From Aaosphaeria pasadenensis (Eukaryota; Ascomycota; Dothideomycetes; Pleosporales): DNA of 64,000 bases. Shown here piece by piece: positions 33,860 to 44,852 of this stretch. Numbering within the stretch: the stretch's first letter is position 1; every line of letters begins with the position of its first letter. Position numbers and translations under genes: made by a program. Below the pieces are notes generated by a model. That model was not told the origin of the DNA. It worked only from the letters and a program-made list of their open reading frames with translations, and did not search any database. The stretch spans positions 930,001 to 994,000 of the forward strand of contig JAKLMB010000005.1 of assembly GCA_022813625.1 (NCBI GenBank), given 5' to 3'.

Positions 33860-34330
33860 TTTAGGGATCACGTGTATAAGGAAAGGCACTAGGAAGGGCA
33901 TAGATAGATTAATTAAGGCTGCTAAGAGAGATTAAGACATTATCTACCTACCTCTAGAGGCCTACTAACAGAGTTAAATATCTACCTTTCCTACCTATTC
34001 ACCGATTGCGGGTTGTACCTGTGATGCTCCCTACTACAGAGGCGTCTATACGTGACAATGTTGAACTTGAACTTGAACTACGCAGCGCGCGATGAGATCT
34101 AGATGGGCTGTGAAGGAATTTAATGATCACGATAAAACCAACTAGCAGGAAGTGCCTTGATAGCTAAGGAAGAACCATAACCTGTCTAGAAGCTATTGCT
34201 TACGATTATTATTATTATTCTGGAATTTATCTACACTGAACAATAGTGATGAGAACTATGATACTAGTACTCGAGAGCTAACATATGATTTAAATTTACA
34301 AACTGGATGGCTAGACCAGAGCTCTAGCGC
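33860..34330. repeat. AT-rich decayed repeat-like stretch
   Basis: Rich in TA-containing words (CTA, TAG, TTA), with a short tandem TTGAAC run near 34062 and an ATT repeat near 34206, and no coding potential. It looks like a transposon relic mutated by RIP. This is a visual judgement; no element family was identified. Confidence 0.3.
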
Positions 34331-34333
34331 ACC

Positions 34334-34956
34334 TTACGATTCATATGCCACTTCGTATATAGCCAAGACATTACCTGCAATGTCTATGTATTTTGCGTAC
34401 CAACCATCTCCACGTGCGTCTGTTTTGTCTAAGCACATTTTACCACCCAGTCCAATAATTTTGTCATGCATCTATTTTTCTGGTCAGAATAATAAGAGAC
34501 GTACCGAAAGCAACTTTCTTCAGCAATACTGTCGACCAGAAAATAAGGGACCATGCCGATGCTTTTTGTCTCGCCTTGATTCGTGGCTGTCAAAGTATGC
34601 GAATTGACCTTGATGATTGCACCCTCCATGTCTGAGTTCGAAGTTGGTTACCGTAAAGGGAGACAGAGTCGGGCGGCTTACATGCTGGCTCATCAATCTT
34701 GAAAAAGCAGACAAAATCCTCAGGTATATGGGCGGGATTCCCAAATTTCCATGAAGGGAAAAGAGAATTGTAGAATTCCTAATCCAGGGATATCAGCTTG
34801 GGAACTAAGTTGGGTTCAAAACGTAGTGCAAGGGACATGAAACACGTAACCGACCTTTAGGGCAGAAACATCGTTAGCCGGTATTTCAATCCAGTTAATA
34901 CCACCCTGGGCCGGACGCTCTTTAAAGGGTTGTGCTATGTTCATGTAGCGATACAT
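34334..34956 (-). pseudogene. VOC-family (glyoxalase/bleomycin-resistance fold) gene, frame interrupted
   Basis: Small metal-dependent VOC-fold protein. Exons in coding order are 34956-34855, 34778-34682 and from 34631, giving MYRYMNIAQPFKERPAQGGI, then NWIEIPANDVSALKEFYNSL, FPSWKFGNPAHIPEDFVCFF and GMVPYFLVDSIAEE. The last part is clear in another frame: DKIIGLGGKMCLDKTDARGD, then GWYAKYIDIAGNVLAIYEV, ending at 34334. No intron of normal size joins the two frames; the only GT-AG pair (GTACGT to AATAG) is 33 bases and keeps the wrong frame. Either a frameshift has inactivated the gene or an unusual intron of about 30 bases is used. The enzyme's substrate is unknown. Confidence 0.6.
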
Positions 34957-35537
34957 TGTAGTGCGTTGTTGATTGTTGGTAGTTATGAGAACGCAATGGA
35001 AAGAAATCTTTATCTTGAATGAAAGGCCAGAGAAGCAGGTTGCCTCTACTTTATATGATTAATTCAAGGTCTACAATATGGTTTCCATTTAGTATTCACA
35101 ATTCATCAGACCGTAAACGCCTATTCACATCTTGGTCGGCAAAGTCAAATTGTCCGTTTCATCACCACAGAGGTATGGAATATTTGTATCAATGTTTATA
35201 AAAAGTGACTCTACGCTTCCCAGGCTAATGGAAGGCCGGTACCTCGTCTCTGTTCTAGCAGAGTATGTATTGGTCAGTTAACCGACAAGTGGAGTCAACC
35301 CATTTCAGACGGACAATTGTAAATGTCCGCCTCTCACGTGATAGAATTGTCTACCCTTTTGAGCTACTCTGCTCTACTCTGCTTCTGCCCAGCAGTTCTT
35401 TCTCCTCCCCATTCTCGTTTTTCACCAGTATTATATCCTCCCAGTCTATTCTATTATAGTACGGACTTTCTCGACCGTTCCGTCCGCAACCGCCGCCTGT
35501 TGCTAATTTGTCAAAACTGTCTAACAAACATACATAC
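34957..35537. promoter_or_regulatory. Divergent upstream region of VOC gene and Zn2Cys6 gene
   Basis: About 580 bases between divergent starts. CT-rich tract near 35370-35450 just before the regulator gene, a common fungal promoter feature. Nothing else recognised. Confidence 0.4.
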
Positions 35538-37968
35538 ATGGATCCAGTTCGGCCATCAGAGAAAGCACCCAAACTGGCCTGTAGTTCATGCCGACGACGC
35601 AAGGTGTGTATTAAGTGCGACAGGTAATGAACCAGAAGTAGTTTAGTTGCTTACACAATTGTGGAATAGGTTAGATGTGACCATTGTACGCCTACCTGCG
35701 GCAACTGCCTGAAATATGGACAAGAATGCATATGGCCAAATAGACGGCAGTCTTATACCCCCCGTAAAAGGTGAGCTCTCATAATGTATTATAAGGCAGT
35801 GATTTAAAACCAGCCTCTCATCATACAGGCCGTATCACAATCTAGTTGCGCGACTCGCCCAAATGGAAAGTTTAGTTCAGGAGCTTCAGAAGAATACACA
35901 ACCTGAAACCCACCAACCGACCACCGACGATGATAACACAGCTGGCCAGAGTGTGTCAACTACACCCAGTTCTCAGTCTGGTTGCAGAAGCCCGGCTCCT
36001 CCGGGGATGGGTTCAAATTCATCCCCACGTTCAGGAGAACCTTTCTTCACGGGAGCTTCAAGTGAGACCACAGTGGGCTCTAGAGGTACTATCTCTAGTT
36101 CAAAATATTCTTCCGGAAATACGTACCCTGTACTTATTTGTCAGTAGTGGGTGCTTGCTCCATCTTCTCCCTCAAAGGCATTCGCAAGATCAATAGTCTC
36201 ATTGGAGATGATACTTTCTCTAGAGTCATGCAAAGCCTCGAAATGCAAAACCTCCGACCTTATCGACAATATAGTCCATCTACTGGATTCTCTCCTGCCC
36301 CGTCAAATGAAATTGTCATGGCTTGCGTAGAAGGTACTGTCTAGAATTCGAGCGAAAGATGTATCAAATGGTCGACTAAGTGTTCGCAGACTTCCTCACA
36401 ACTCTAAACCATGACATCCGACTTTTCCAGGAGCATGAAATTCGCTCAGCCGTTCAAACATATTTTCGTCATGGGGAATCCGACAACTCTGGAGCATACA
36501 TGGCCATTAATGTCATACTTGCCCATTCACTACGAAAGGTTAATCGTATGTGTCAGATAGAAGAATACGAGAAATACATCCACAATGCAATGGGCAAGTT
36601 GTCAGAAGTCATTTTGAAAAAACCGACGCCGCTCCATATTGGCACATTGTTGTCCACAGTGAGTATAAAGCTTTGAAACGCAGCTATAGTACTCTAATTC
36701 CTTTAGGTCCTATATTTTATATTCAGATGCGAGAATCACATTGCAATTACAGTTTTGGGAATGGCAGTACAACTGATTCTCTTATCGGGATATCACTGCA
36801 TCAACAGCAAGTCCGGTCTCACGGTAGCAGAATCTCTCCACCGTCGCCGTCTTTTCTGGCATGCCTATATCGTGGACCATGACCTTATGCTTCGTATGGG
36901 TAAGCCTCCACTGATCAACGAGGAGTTTCTTCTTGCGCTTCCCGAGGAGCATCCACCGGATGGCTATGGACTTTTCTATTATGGCAACAACATTACTGTT
37001 AACTTTTTCCGTCAACAAGTGTGCCTAGCTCAACTCCAGGGTAAAATATTCTCTTCACTTTATACCAACACCAACTCTTTGTCGGTTGCAGAACTGGAAA
37101 TCCGAATTGCCCAGCTTGATAAAGAACTTCAACAATGGTATAACAGCACTCCAGAGATAGTCCGCCCAGAACCCACTGAAATACTGGTTGATGCAGACTA
37201 CAGCCGATTAATGTGCTTGACCATGCTACACTTCGTATATTTTCAGCTTATAGTTGCGGTTCATTCTGCTGCATTCAGGCTTTTTGCCGCCGATGAAGGA
37301 AATGATGCTGGGGAAGTGGTAATGCCAAGCGTAGCGCTGTGTGTCAGTGCTTCAAGAGCAGCTATTTCATTGCTCACATATCATCTAAGTGACCACCCGT
37401 TTGCTATGTACGTTTCATTCACGCCCGGTTATTCTTTTCTCACATTATAATCTGGCTGATTCATTCTCGCTATAGATTTCTACTCTATCAAGTGGCCTGG
37501 AGTACGGATATACTTTTCATCAGCATTATTCAAAACAAGACAACAAAGCGTGCGCACGATGATCTTCAGCTCATCAAGAGCATAGTGTCTTTTTTTGAGA
37601 CATATGATTCAAATCATCAGAATGTGTTCTCATACCACATCATCAGCGCTCTCGCTACCGTTGCATCTCGGGTTTTGCAGAAGGAATCAGAGCTATCCAG
37701 TGGCTCTCTGGAACAATCCTCGGTGGTGTCGTTACATTTAGCATACAATATCCCAGAGAATATGGAAACTAATAATATTGAGGACGATTTTCTTCCAAAT
37801 TTCCCGGAGCGTGCACAATCAGCAGGAAGCACAATACCGGGCGTGGGTCAAAGTCTTTTGGATGAAACTGGCTTTACAAATGAGCATCAGTGGTTTACAG
37901 AGCTGCTAGATTGGCATATTCCGCTGGACTTCCAGTCTGAAGTTTGGAAAGATGTATCAAACCTTTGA
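35538..37968 (+). CDS. Zn2Cys6 transcription factor with fungal-specific TF domain
   Basis: Nuclear DNA-binding regulator. Seven exons: 35538-35603, 35670-35770, 35829-36085, 36145-36333, 36390-36658, 36707-37407 and 37476-37968, all in phase, giving 691 residues. The zinc cluster spans residues 15-42 with Cys 15, 18, 25, 32, 35 and 42 (core CSSCRRRKVRCDHC). A Ser/Pro-rich linker follows, then the Fungal_trans domain, seen in GMAVQLILLSGYHCINSKSG and HRRRLFWHAYIVDHDLMLRM. The acidic C-terminus may activate transcription. The intron in the zinc cluster follows CRRRK, a frequent position in this family. It lies about 5 kb from the UbiA gene, so control of the isocyanide locus is possible, but no target site is shown. 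Confidence 0.88.
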
Positions 37969-38494
37969 GTATAAAACTGTAATAGGACCCTTTAGACTGC
38001 AGAGCCTATGTTGTTCTAATGCAAATAATGTGATCGACAAGCCACTCTATTTCGAACCCCTTCTTCCCCTTCTTCCTAGGATTGACACTTTCATACAATT
38101 ATGCGTTTGAATCCATGGGATCAACCCTGCTATAAAAGCCTTCTCCAGTAATCCTACTTACCAAGGGAAGTCCCAGACCTATTGTGACACCTGACCTGTC
38201 AGCCTAACACAAATACGCAATTGTTATGTTTTTTCAGCGGACACGTTTACCCGAGTGTTTTGAGTACAGAGATTGCAGAACTTAATTTGAAACCAACAGC
38301 AACTGAAAAGTTTCAACAGTCTTAATTCCTGCAGTATTGTGCCACTTTGTTGGGTCTGCATCGTTGTACACGCTATTGAGACATTGGGATTTTTATCATC
38401 GACTACGCCAACGAGATATTGAAAACTATCCTTCCGAATTATAGGTACGTTGAACATTGAGGAATAAAGTATACCTTGGCACAAAAAACCCGAA
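37969..38494. other. Intergenic between convergent genes
   Basis: Shared 3' region; no gene or repeat recognised. Confidence 0.5.
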
Positions 38495-39538
38495 TTAAAG
38501 CCCGATGTAAACACCCATGCTCCCCATAACAGGATCCGGCTTTCCGTTGTGAAAGACCAACTGGTGAATGCTAGGATCATACTTAGCATCGGCCCAGAGA
38601 ACATCGCCTTTGTGAATTTCGCCAGCATCTTTACACATGCCTGCAGCTACTATATGCTGTGTTGAGGCCTGATTGTTGTACAACTGTACTGACGAGCAGA
38701 TTGGATCACCGTTCCTATATGCCGTCATGTTGAGCCCCCCGTCGTGCATGTGTCCTCCAACATCAACTAGCTGTCCGCTAATAGGTGACTCCCAATTTGG
38801 AGTACTATACTCGAACGCCTCGGACTCACTTTTTACCTCCACTTCGCCACGGCCGCAGCCTGTGACGTCCAACCACACAGCCCTAATCCCGCGATATTCT
38901 CTACCCTCTTCACTGCCTGCCGGCACAACTTCATATCGAACCACAATGTTGACAGTCTTCTCAGCCTGACCGTCGTTCATCAGCTCTACAACAGAATCCC
39001 AGGCATCGTTCCGGTCAATTTTATATCCCCAGGGCCCGATTGAATTCCATCGACGTGTCCATCTTTCATTGCCACCACCGTAAAACCGCTCCCCCATCTG
39101 AGGACAAACCAGGTCCGGCCGTGTAGGATTGAAGAGAATGATATGATGGAGCCAAATTCCCGAGTCCAGTAAAAGCTCTGTTCCATTGATGGCATCTTCT
39201 ATAAGTGCATGAATCGCCACGATGTAACAGTCTGTACAAGGCTTTTGAATGTCAAGAAGCGTTTCTTCTGGTCGTAGACTACGTGGCTGTGTCGTGAAAG
39301 GACCATAGGGGATGGATATAACAGATGCCCCGGGGGTGATTGCTTGTTCAGTAAGACGAGGCTCTACTGCTATGAGGGGTTTGCGATATTTTGCTTCTTG
39401 ACGAGAATGGCTACGGCTGATGCTAAAAGGAAGCCCAATCTCAGCATGCTTGAAGAGAAAGACGGTAGCTATAAACGAAAGAATGGAAGTGAAGAGGAAG
39501 GTAAATGATATATGTGTACAATGTGAAATGTCTTTCAT
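38495..39538 (-). CDS. Secreted or membrane-anchored protein with PHM-like copper ligand pattern
   Basis: Intronless, 347 residues. A hydrophobic segment at residues 10-30 (SFTFLFTSILSFIATVFLFK) is a signal anchor or signal peptide. The rest is beta-rich with paired cysteines. The order of likely ligands matches copper type II monooxygenases (peptidylglycine hydroxylase/DBH fold): His-His at 131-132 (LHHIILFNP), His-Met-His at 263-265 (GGHMHDGG) and Met 301 (AAGMCKD). The overall homology I recognise is weak, so the enzyme class is an inference from this HH...HxH...M pattern. The segment ELLLDSGIWLHHIILFNPTR reads like a lid of that fold. Substrate unknown. Confidence 0.7.
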   Translation of the reverse strand: MKDISHCTHISFTFLFTSILSFIATVFLFKHAEIGLPFSISRSHSRQEAKYRKPLIAVEPRLTEQAITPGASVISIPYGPFTTQPRSLRPEETLLDIQKPCTDCYIVAIHALIEDAINGTELLLDSGIWLHHIILFNPTRPDLVCPQMGERFYGGGNERWTRRWNSIGPWGYKIDRNDAWDSVVELMNDGQAEKTVNIVVRYEVVPAGSEEGREYRGIRAVWLDVTGCGRGEVEVKSESEAFEYSTPNWESPISGQLVDVGGHMHDGGLNMTAYRNGDPICSSVQLYNNQASTQHIVAAGMCKDAGEIHKGDVLWADAKYDPSIHQLVFHNGKPDPVMGSMGVYIGL

Positions 39539-40692
39539 TGTTCATCGGCAAGCTCTTACGGAAGCTGGCAGGCGGGCGAATGCGAAATTTGTTCACCTCG
39601 AGCTCATTTTATACTTACGAGCTTTTACTATCTCCTGCAACACTAATCTTAGTATCACGGAGACCCCAGGGTAAAAAACTTGTTGGTAGCTGCTAATTTT
39701 GTTTAGACAATATCGAAAGACAGTATTGGAACAAATGCAACGAGATACAAGGGGTGCCTTGAGCGGATTGGTCACGTCTGTGCGTTCTCAAGGAAATCCT
39801 GCCCATTTCCATGTAAAAGATGCACAGACGTGACCAACGCGTTCATGATGCCTACTATGCACACTACTCCTACCCCTGTTGTTGCGTATGAACGCCTCTA
39901 TAGTAGTGGGTATCACAGGCACGGTCTGCATTCGGTGGACATGTGGGTTAGGTGGTACCATAGGTGGATAATGCATCGATCTCCCTTCGATCTCCCTCAG
40001 TTGCCCCGATCTCTCTATGCTCTGCCTAGTGCTTTACCCCTACATATGATCTCTGAATGGCCTGCTAGTTATAGTTATACCACACTATACACGTTAAATA
40101 TAATCGTCTATATATCTGCGTTCTAAGAGAATCTAACTTTATTGCTCGAGGGCGTGATAACAGAGGCGTTAGTCGAATCCAAGTTAGTCAAAATTCGGGC
40201 AAGTGGAGCAAGATACACGCCGCTCTATACCCATTTGACATAGCATTCTACATCTCTAACTACCGGGTATATCTAAGCTCGGTTCCCGATGATTTTGATC
40301 ACAGAAGCCATACCTGATTTCAAATTCGTATTCATGCAGACAAGTGACTTCCGGGTTGAGACAATACGGCCTGGACTGAAACTAAGTTCTACTAGTATTC
40401 TCAATCGGTAGATCTTATCACGAACATTCAGATACGCTGAACACTTGAGAACCTGTCCGCGGAGAATCTAGATTTCCTTCTCTATTGATGAGATTGATGA
40501 AGCCGTGATAACACTTCCTACGAACAAACTATTTCCTTCTGAATGTGGTTATCTCCTCCACCAATCCTTCAATTTCGATAATCTAACAAAGAAATCGGGT
40601 ATAAAGTCAAGTCTTTCAGACTCGATTTTCTTCAAGCTCTCAGACTATCAATTCCCAAATCAACACCCCAACAAAGACTTACTCCAGTCAAT
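39539..40692. other. Intergenic with a perfect inverted repeat
   Basis: No gene recognised; the sequence from about 39840 to 40500 looks non-coding and degenerate. A 16-base perfect inverted repeat at 39768-39837 is listed separately. The last 100 bases precede the small secreted protein gene. Confidence 0.45.
39768..39837. repeat. Perfect 16-bp inverted repeat with 38-bp loop
   Basis: TTGGTCACGTCTGTGC at 39768-39783 is exactly reversed and complemented at 39822-39837. A GCG (39763-39765) and a CGC (39838-39840) flank the arms. This may be a tiny foldback or MITE remnant. Confidence 0.6.
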
Positions 40693-41010
40693 ATGCGTCT
40701 CGAACAAACCATCGTTGCGGGCGCCATTGTTGCTGCCTCGAATGCTGCGGCAATGCCTCTTCCAGCAAATGATGTTCAAGAGAGCACTGTTACGTTGAAG
40801 GCTAGGATGCCACAAGACTCTGTGAACTTGGCAAATATTCATCGTGACATTTCTGATGAGGTTGCACCCGAGTCCAAAAGTATTTTTGTCGAAAGATCTG
40901 ATTTGAAAGATTTCAAGTACGTCTTGCTAGATTCAATCCTTAGATTGTGGCTAATACAAAGTAGGAGGAAGACTCCGACAAAGACGATTCCTGGATGCAT
41001 CGTCATGTAA
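40693..41010 (+). CDS. Small secreted protein, hypothetical
   Basis: Begins with a clear signal peptide (MRLEQTIVAGAIVAASNAAA, cleavage after an AxA-type site) followed by a short, Ala/Asp/Ser-rich mature part with no family I recognise. The unspliced frame gives 105 residues. A GT-AG intron from about 40918 (GTACGT) to either 40961 or 40965 is likely, since the unspliced middle (LDSILRLWLIQ) reads poorly; both splices end in the same frame and stop at 41010. The C-terminal exon is therefore uncertain. Such proteins include effectors and cell-wall peptides, but nothing assigns a role here. Confidence 0.5.
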   Translation: MRLEQTIVAGAIVAASNAAAMPLPANDVQESTVTLKARMPQDSVNLANIHRDISDEVAPESKSIFVERSDLKDFKYVLLDSILRLWLIQSRRKTPTKTIPGCIVM

Positions 41011-42369
41011 CTGGACCACAATTCAGAGCAACGTTGCACCATCTGAGATAAATGTAAGCTGAGACAGAAGGCAAACTTGACCAATAAGATTACTGACACA
41101 TTGTAACAAGCATATATTGGGGTTATGGACCTCCTAGTCAGTTTTGGCAGATATGTACGGAGCAATTAGGTATATAGCACAATCTGGTGGAATAGGTAGC
41201 CTGGTAATTAGAGGAGAATGATAAAGCCCAAAAAGAGCCAAGAGCTTCTTTTACCAAACCAATTTCGAATTTCCCATTGATAAGCACGGATTTATTCGCA
41301 GCTTCATTTGAGTGTCTGAATTGGCTGTAAAACGGTATTAACTATTCGTTAACCGATGGTGGTGGGAAAAGAATTTAAGGGTCCAGTGCGTGTATGGGTA
41401 ACAGGGGGCACTACAGTAGCACTTGCCGGCTGCGGCAGACCCCACATCCCGGTCGGCGGTCACGGCGGTGCAGGCGCACGGGGCGGTTCAGGGTCGCGGC
41501 CAAGTGCTAGCCTACAAGCAATCGACCTGCCTAGTGATACTTATACAGTCATACCTAAAGTACGGAGTATCTTTGTACAGTAGATAGACATCTGATAAAC
41601 TGCCGAATAAATCTCCTTAATTCCCGTATCCCCCACGTCACCTTTGCCATTTGGAGATGTCAGTGCGTACTCCTAAAAGGGGACTTCCCCCTTGAAACCA
41701 ACGCGAAAGGGACGCACCCGAGAGACGTTAAGGGTCACTCCAGAACATAGAACCAAACTCCAGTGACTACACCCATACCCGACAACTGCACCGATCCCCG
41801 ATAACTATAACTAACTACCCGACCTCGATGATTACACTCATTTTCGATACACATCAAGACTTCCTATGTCCCCATGCCATCTCCTTACGAATACGTTCAG
41901 AACACGACGTCCATGACTAGCGTCCGCCTGCCCAGAAATCACTGCCAGTTCGCCGACCACAAGACGCCACTTCAGGGTGGCACCGTATTAGCAACAACCA
42001 AATCCATACAGGGGCATTACCGCGTCAAGCACAGTTATCAGAACCCACAGAGATAGCAGGCCCCCTCACAACCCCGGAAACCCAACGTATTTGTTGCTAT
42101 CTTACTATCATGAGACGCGGAGTCGGCTTGTCTCTCCCCTAAGCGACCTTCCCCGCCACAGCTCCAATCCAGATTAGAGTCGCAGGAGCACGGGTTAGCG
42201 CCAGATAAACAAGCAAGAAGCATAGGAGCGGCTTAAGCAATCCGTGGATTGCAAAGACAGGCTAAGTGTCTGCAGAGTCAAAGTTTGTCTTCTGTAGCAG
42301 AATTGCTGGCACCAACATGCTCGCAAAAGATGGGATGGTCGGCCCGACTGTAGGGTTGGGAAACCATAG
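41011..42369. other. Intergenic, gene-poor
   Basis: No gene recognised. A short GC-rich island at about 41420-41510 stands out from its AT-rich surroundings. TACGGAGTAT at 41561-41570 and GTACGGAGC at 41155 repeat a motif found elsewhere in the window. Confidence 0.45.
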
Positions 42370-43140
42370 GAAGGTGATGCTTGCATGTCTTCTTTGCTGC
42401 CTCAATGTGCCTTAACATAATAAGCCTTCTCGCCCTTCCTGTAGCTCTGTGCGATAGCGCTCTCAAACTCCTCTAGGGTGGGGAAGGTTGCGCGCTTTCG
42501 CACACCAGCTGCCTTCAAACACTCGTCTATTGCCTCCGCAAAAGGTGTTAGGCCTGATCTTCATACTAAATTATATTCTTCCCTGTTGCTCATTCGAAAG
42601 TCTTCAGGATAGGTTCTGGAGGGGTAGATTGATGTTTTCAGGTAGTAGGTTCACCGTGTCGGCGTGGAATGGGAGAACGATGAAATTGTGCTGGTGCTTT
42701 CCTTTTTCGGGAACAGGTAGACCAAACATTCGATCTTTGATCATGTTAGAATATTTTGTTGACATTCAGGATGCAGCCCAGGGCAATCTGACGTATCAAC
42801 ATCCTTCCACGCGACACTGAATTCAACACTTCCGCTTGCGCCGATGGTCCTGACGCCGCCTCCTTTACCCGACACCAACTCCAACGTCAATTTCTTGCGC
42901 TGGGTATTGAGAAACTAACAGCCGGATATGTCTTCCATGCTTTTGTGGTAGAGTCGAAGAGAATAGCTTTATCATCTGCTGCCGGTGCTGCGCCGTTTGC
43001 CACGCCATAGCCGTTTGTGTTGTTGCTCTCGGGTTTGCGCTTCTTCGATGCAAATTCTAGGAGAGGTTGCGAGGTTTGTGGAGACGTTGTGGAAGAGGGT
43101 GCTCTGCTTTGGGTTCTGGTCTGCAGGATATACGATGGCT
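42370..43140 (-). pseudogene. Decayed copy of histone chaperone RTT106
   Basis: Minus-strand pieces match the tandem-PH histone H3-H4 chaperone Rtt106 in order but in different frames: ASKKRKPESNNTNGYGVANG, then KAWKTYPAVSFSIPS, a shift, then QRKKLTLELVSGKGGGVRTI and GASGSVEFSVAWKDVD, an apparent GT-AG intron, then MFGLPVPEKGKHQHNFIVLP. Next come PEPILKTFE-stop-ATGKN and AIDECLKAAGVRKRATFP, then FESAIAQSYRKGEKAYYVKA. The next codons are H-stop-GSKE where an Arg codon is expected, consistent with CGA to TGA. The 5' start and the C-terminal PH domain are lost. At least one frameshift and several stops make it non-functional. The functional copy must be elsewhere. Identification is from memory of the family. 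Confidence 0.65.
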
Positions 43141-44015
43141 AGCCAACGATTTCCGTATTAAAATGTTGTATGATCAGGGCAGTTCCACCTGTCGCCCGAC
43201 CCTTAGCGCCCAAGGATATCCTCCTGTGGGAGTGCCCCATCGCTGTAAAACGATTAGCAATGTTATTGTTACGTGCATTAGATGAAGAAATGCAATCTTC
43301 CCTCCATATCTTAATCTCCATGATACATGGAGCGAATATCCAGATATATTCAGGGCTGACCATAGGCTGGCGAGCCCAGAGAATACCCTGATTGGGTCTA
43401 AGATATCATCGTTCATGCAGTTTGTCTTGTTGATAAATCAGGGTGAATCTTATTGCTTCGGTGTTTGCATCCATAACACCATAATCTTTCAAAAATAAGA
43501 GACATGTTAATCGGCATCTTTGTCATATGAAAATATAGGAAGACTAAGTAGACCATGTAGAGAAGAAGACTGAATCCTCTCGCATGCAATCTGCATGGAC
43601 CACCCTCATAGATCATAGAAGTCTGTGAGCAAGAATGGTATTACTATGATACTGCGGATGGAAGAACTTTGAGTGACCATTGGAGGTGAACGAGTTCGAG
43701 CCCGGGCCTGGAAGGGTGAAGGTGTCTATCACATGACTACGCGCCGTTGTTCCTTCCTCCTCTGCGGTGATGCCAGAAAGTCAACTCTTGGCGCGCCTCT
43801 CCCCGTTATTACCCTCTTCTGTTTCCTTCACTTTACTCTTCACTTCAGTTCATATCCACTCCAACTCTTCATTTGACACCTGTTCTGCGCCGTGTTACAC
43901 TCAACTCTCCCTCGGAAGTTGCTCACTCTCTCTATCGACTTCATCCATCTCCTAAACAGTCACCTCTCCTTCAAGTCGCTTGATCAACGGAGCACTGTCA
44001 TTGTTAAGGGCAAAC
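43141..44015. other. Intergenic
   Basis: No gene recognised. CT-rich tract at about 43850-43990 just before the MYND gene start, probably its core promoter or leader. Confidence 0.45.
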
Positions 44016-44852
44016 ATGGGTTGCTGGGGTCCCGGTAGGGCTAAAACATAATGATTCAACGTAAACTCACATACTGACCTAGACTCAGATCTTTTCCAAT
44101 CCGATCACGACTATGATATAGTCAGTGAACTGACCCACGCAGCGGGGGTCTACGACCTTGAGAATGCAGAGCGTGCGAAAGCCTCCGCCGGGGACGAGAT
44201 AAATTACTCTCTCTATGCACCTCTCTGCACCAATGTCCCTGCTGTCCGTCAGCATCTAGACGGGGGCGTGCTAGAGAAGTTGATCACCGAGAAAGAGAAG
44301 AGCCTGGCTATCGTTCCTAAGGATCCCTTTGCCAAATTCCGTCGCGATCCATGCTACGTTCTCGTACTCCTTGGAGCCTGTGTCATGACGCTCGGGTGCA
44401 AGCTCCCGGATTCATACCTGACTTTGTTGAAAAAGGTGTACACCGAAGGTGGACTCATGCCCGGCTCCTTAAAGCAGATGAAAAAGGCTCTATTCGGGTC
44501 AAATGGGTACAAGAACGGTGAGCCGTACGATTTCGAATCTAAGGGTCTCATCGAAACCATGGAAGACAAAGACCTACCCACTGTCGGTGGGTTCCGACTC
44601 ATGAACATCCCCGGACCCGGTGGCCTTTTCAATACTGGTATGGGAGATTCGGAATCTTCCAAGATCATCAAGGAGTTCCGCGCTACCCGCAACGGCTCAA
44701 AGACCTGTGGAGGCTGTGGTGTCATTAACGGCCCGGATGGCGCGGCATTGTTGCGCTGCGGAAAGTGCAAGGAGCGTAGGTACTGCACTGTCGAGTGCCA
44801 GAAGAAGCACTGGAAGCTTCACAAGATGTGGTGTCAGACAAAGATGGACTGA
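44016..44852 (+). CDS. MYND zinc-finger protein
   Basis: Exon 1 is only 19 bases (44016-44034, encoding MGCWGP plus one base); after a 48-base intron exon 2 runs 44083-44852, giving 262 residues. The last 45 residues form a MYND finger: CGGCGVINGPDGAALLRCGK, then CKERRYCTVECQKKHWKLHK and MWC, with the expected Cys/His ligands for two zinc ions. The upstream 200 residues are a globular region found with this finger in fungi but with no function I can name. MYND domains bind proline-rich partner peptides. The N-terminal MGCWGP is a short candidate for lipid modification (Gly 2, Cys 3) but that is speculative. Confidence 0.82.

Larger units (their letters stand above)
30879..34333. other. Gene-poor region of about 3.5 kb
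   Basis: No complete gene recognised on either strand. It contains a possible protein fragment on the minus strand (32391-32774), a TACTCCGTAC palindrome motif at 31921-31930 beside a run of GTAC repeats, and an AT- and CTA/TAG-rich stretch from about 33860 that looks like decayed repetitive DNA. Confidence 0.5.

Noticed and set aside
41356..41583. Plus-strand frame over a GC-rich Gly-rich stretch
   Set aside because: Low-complexity and short; no splice partners or family features.
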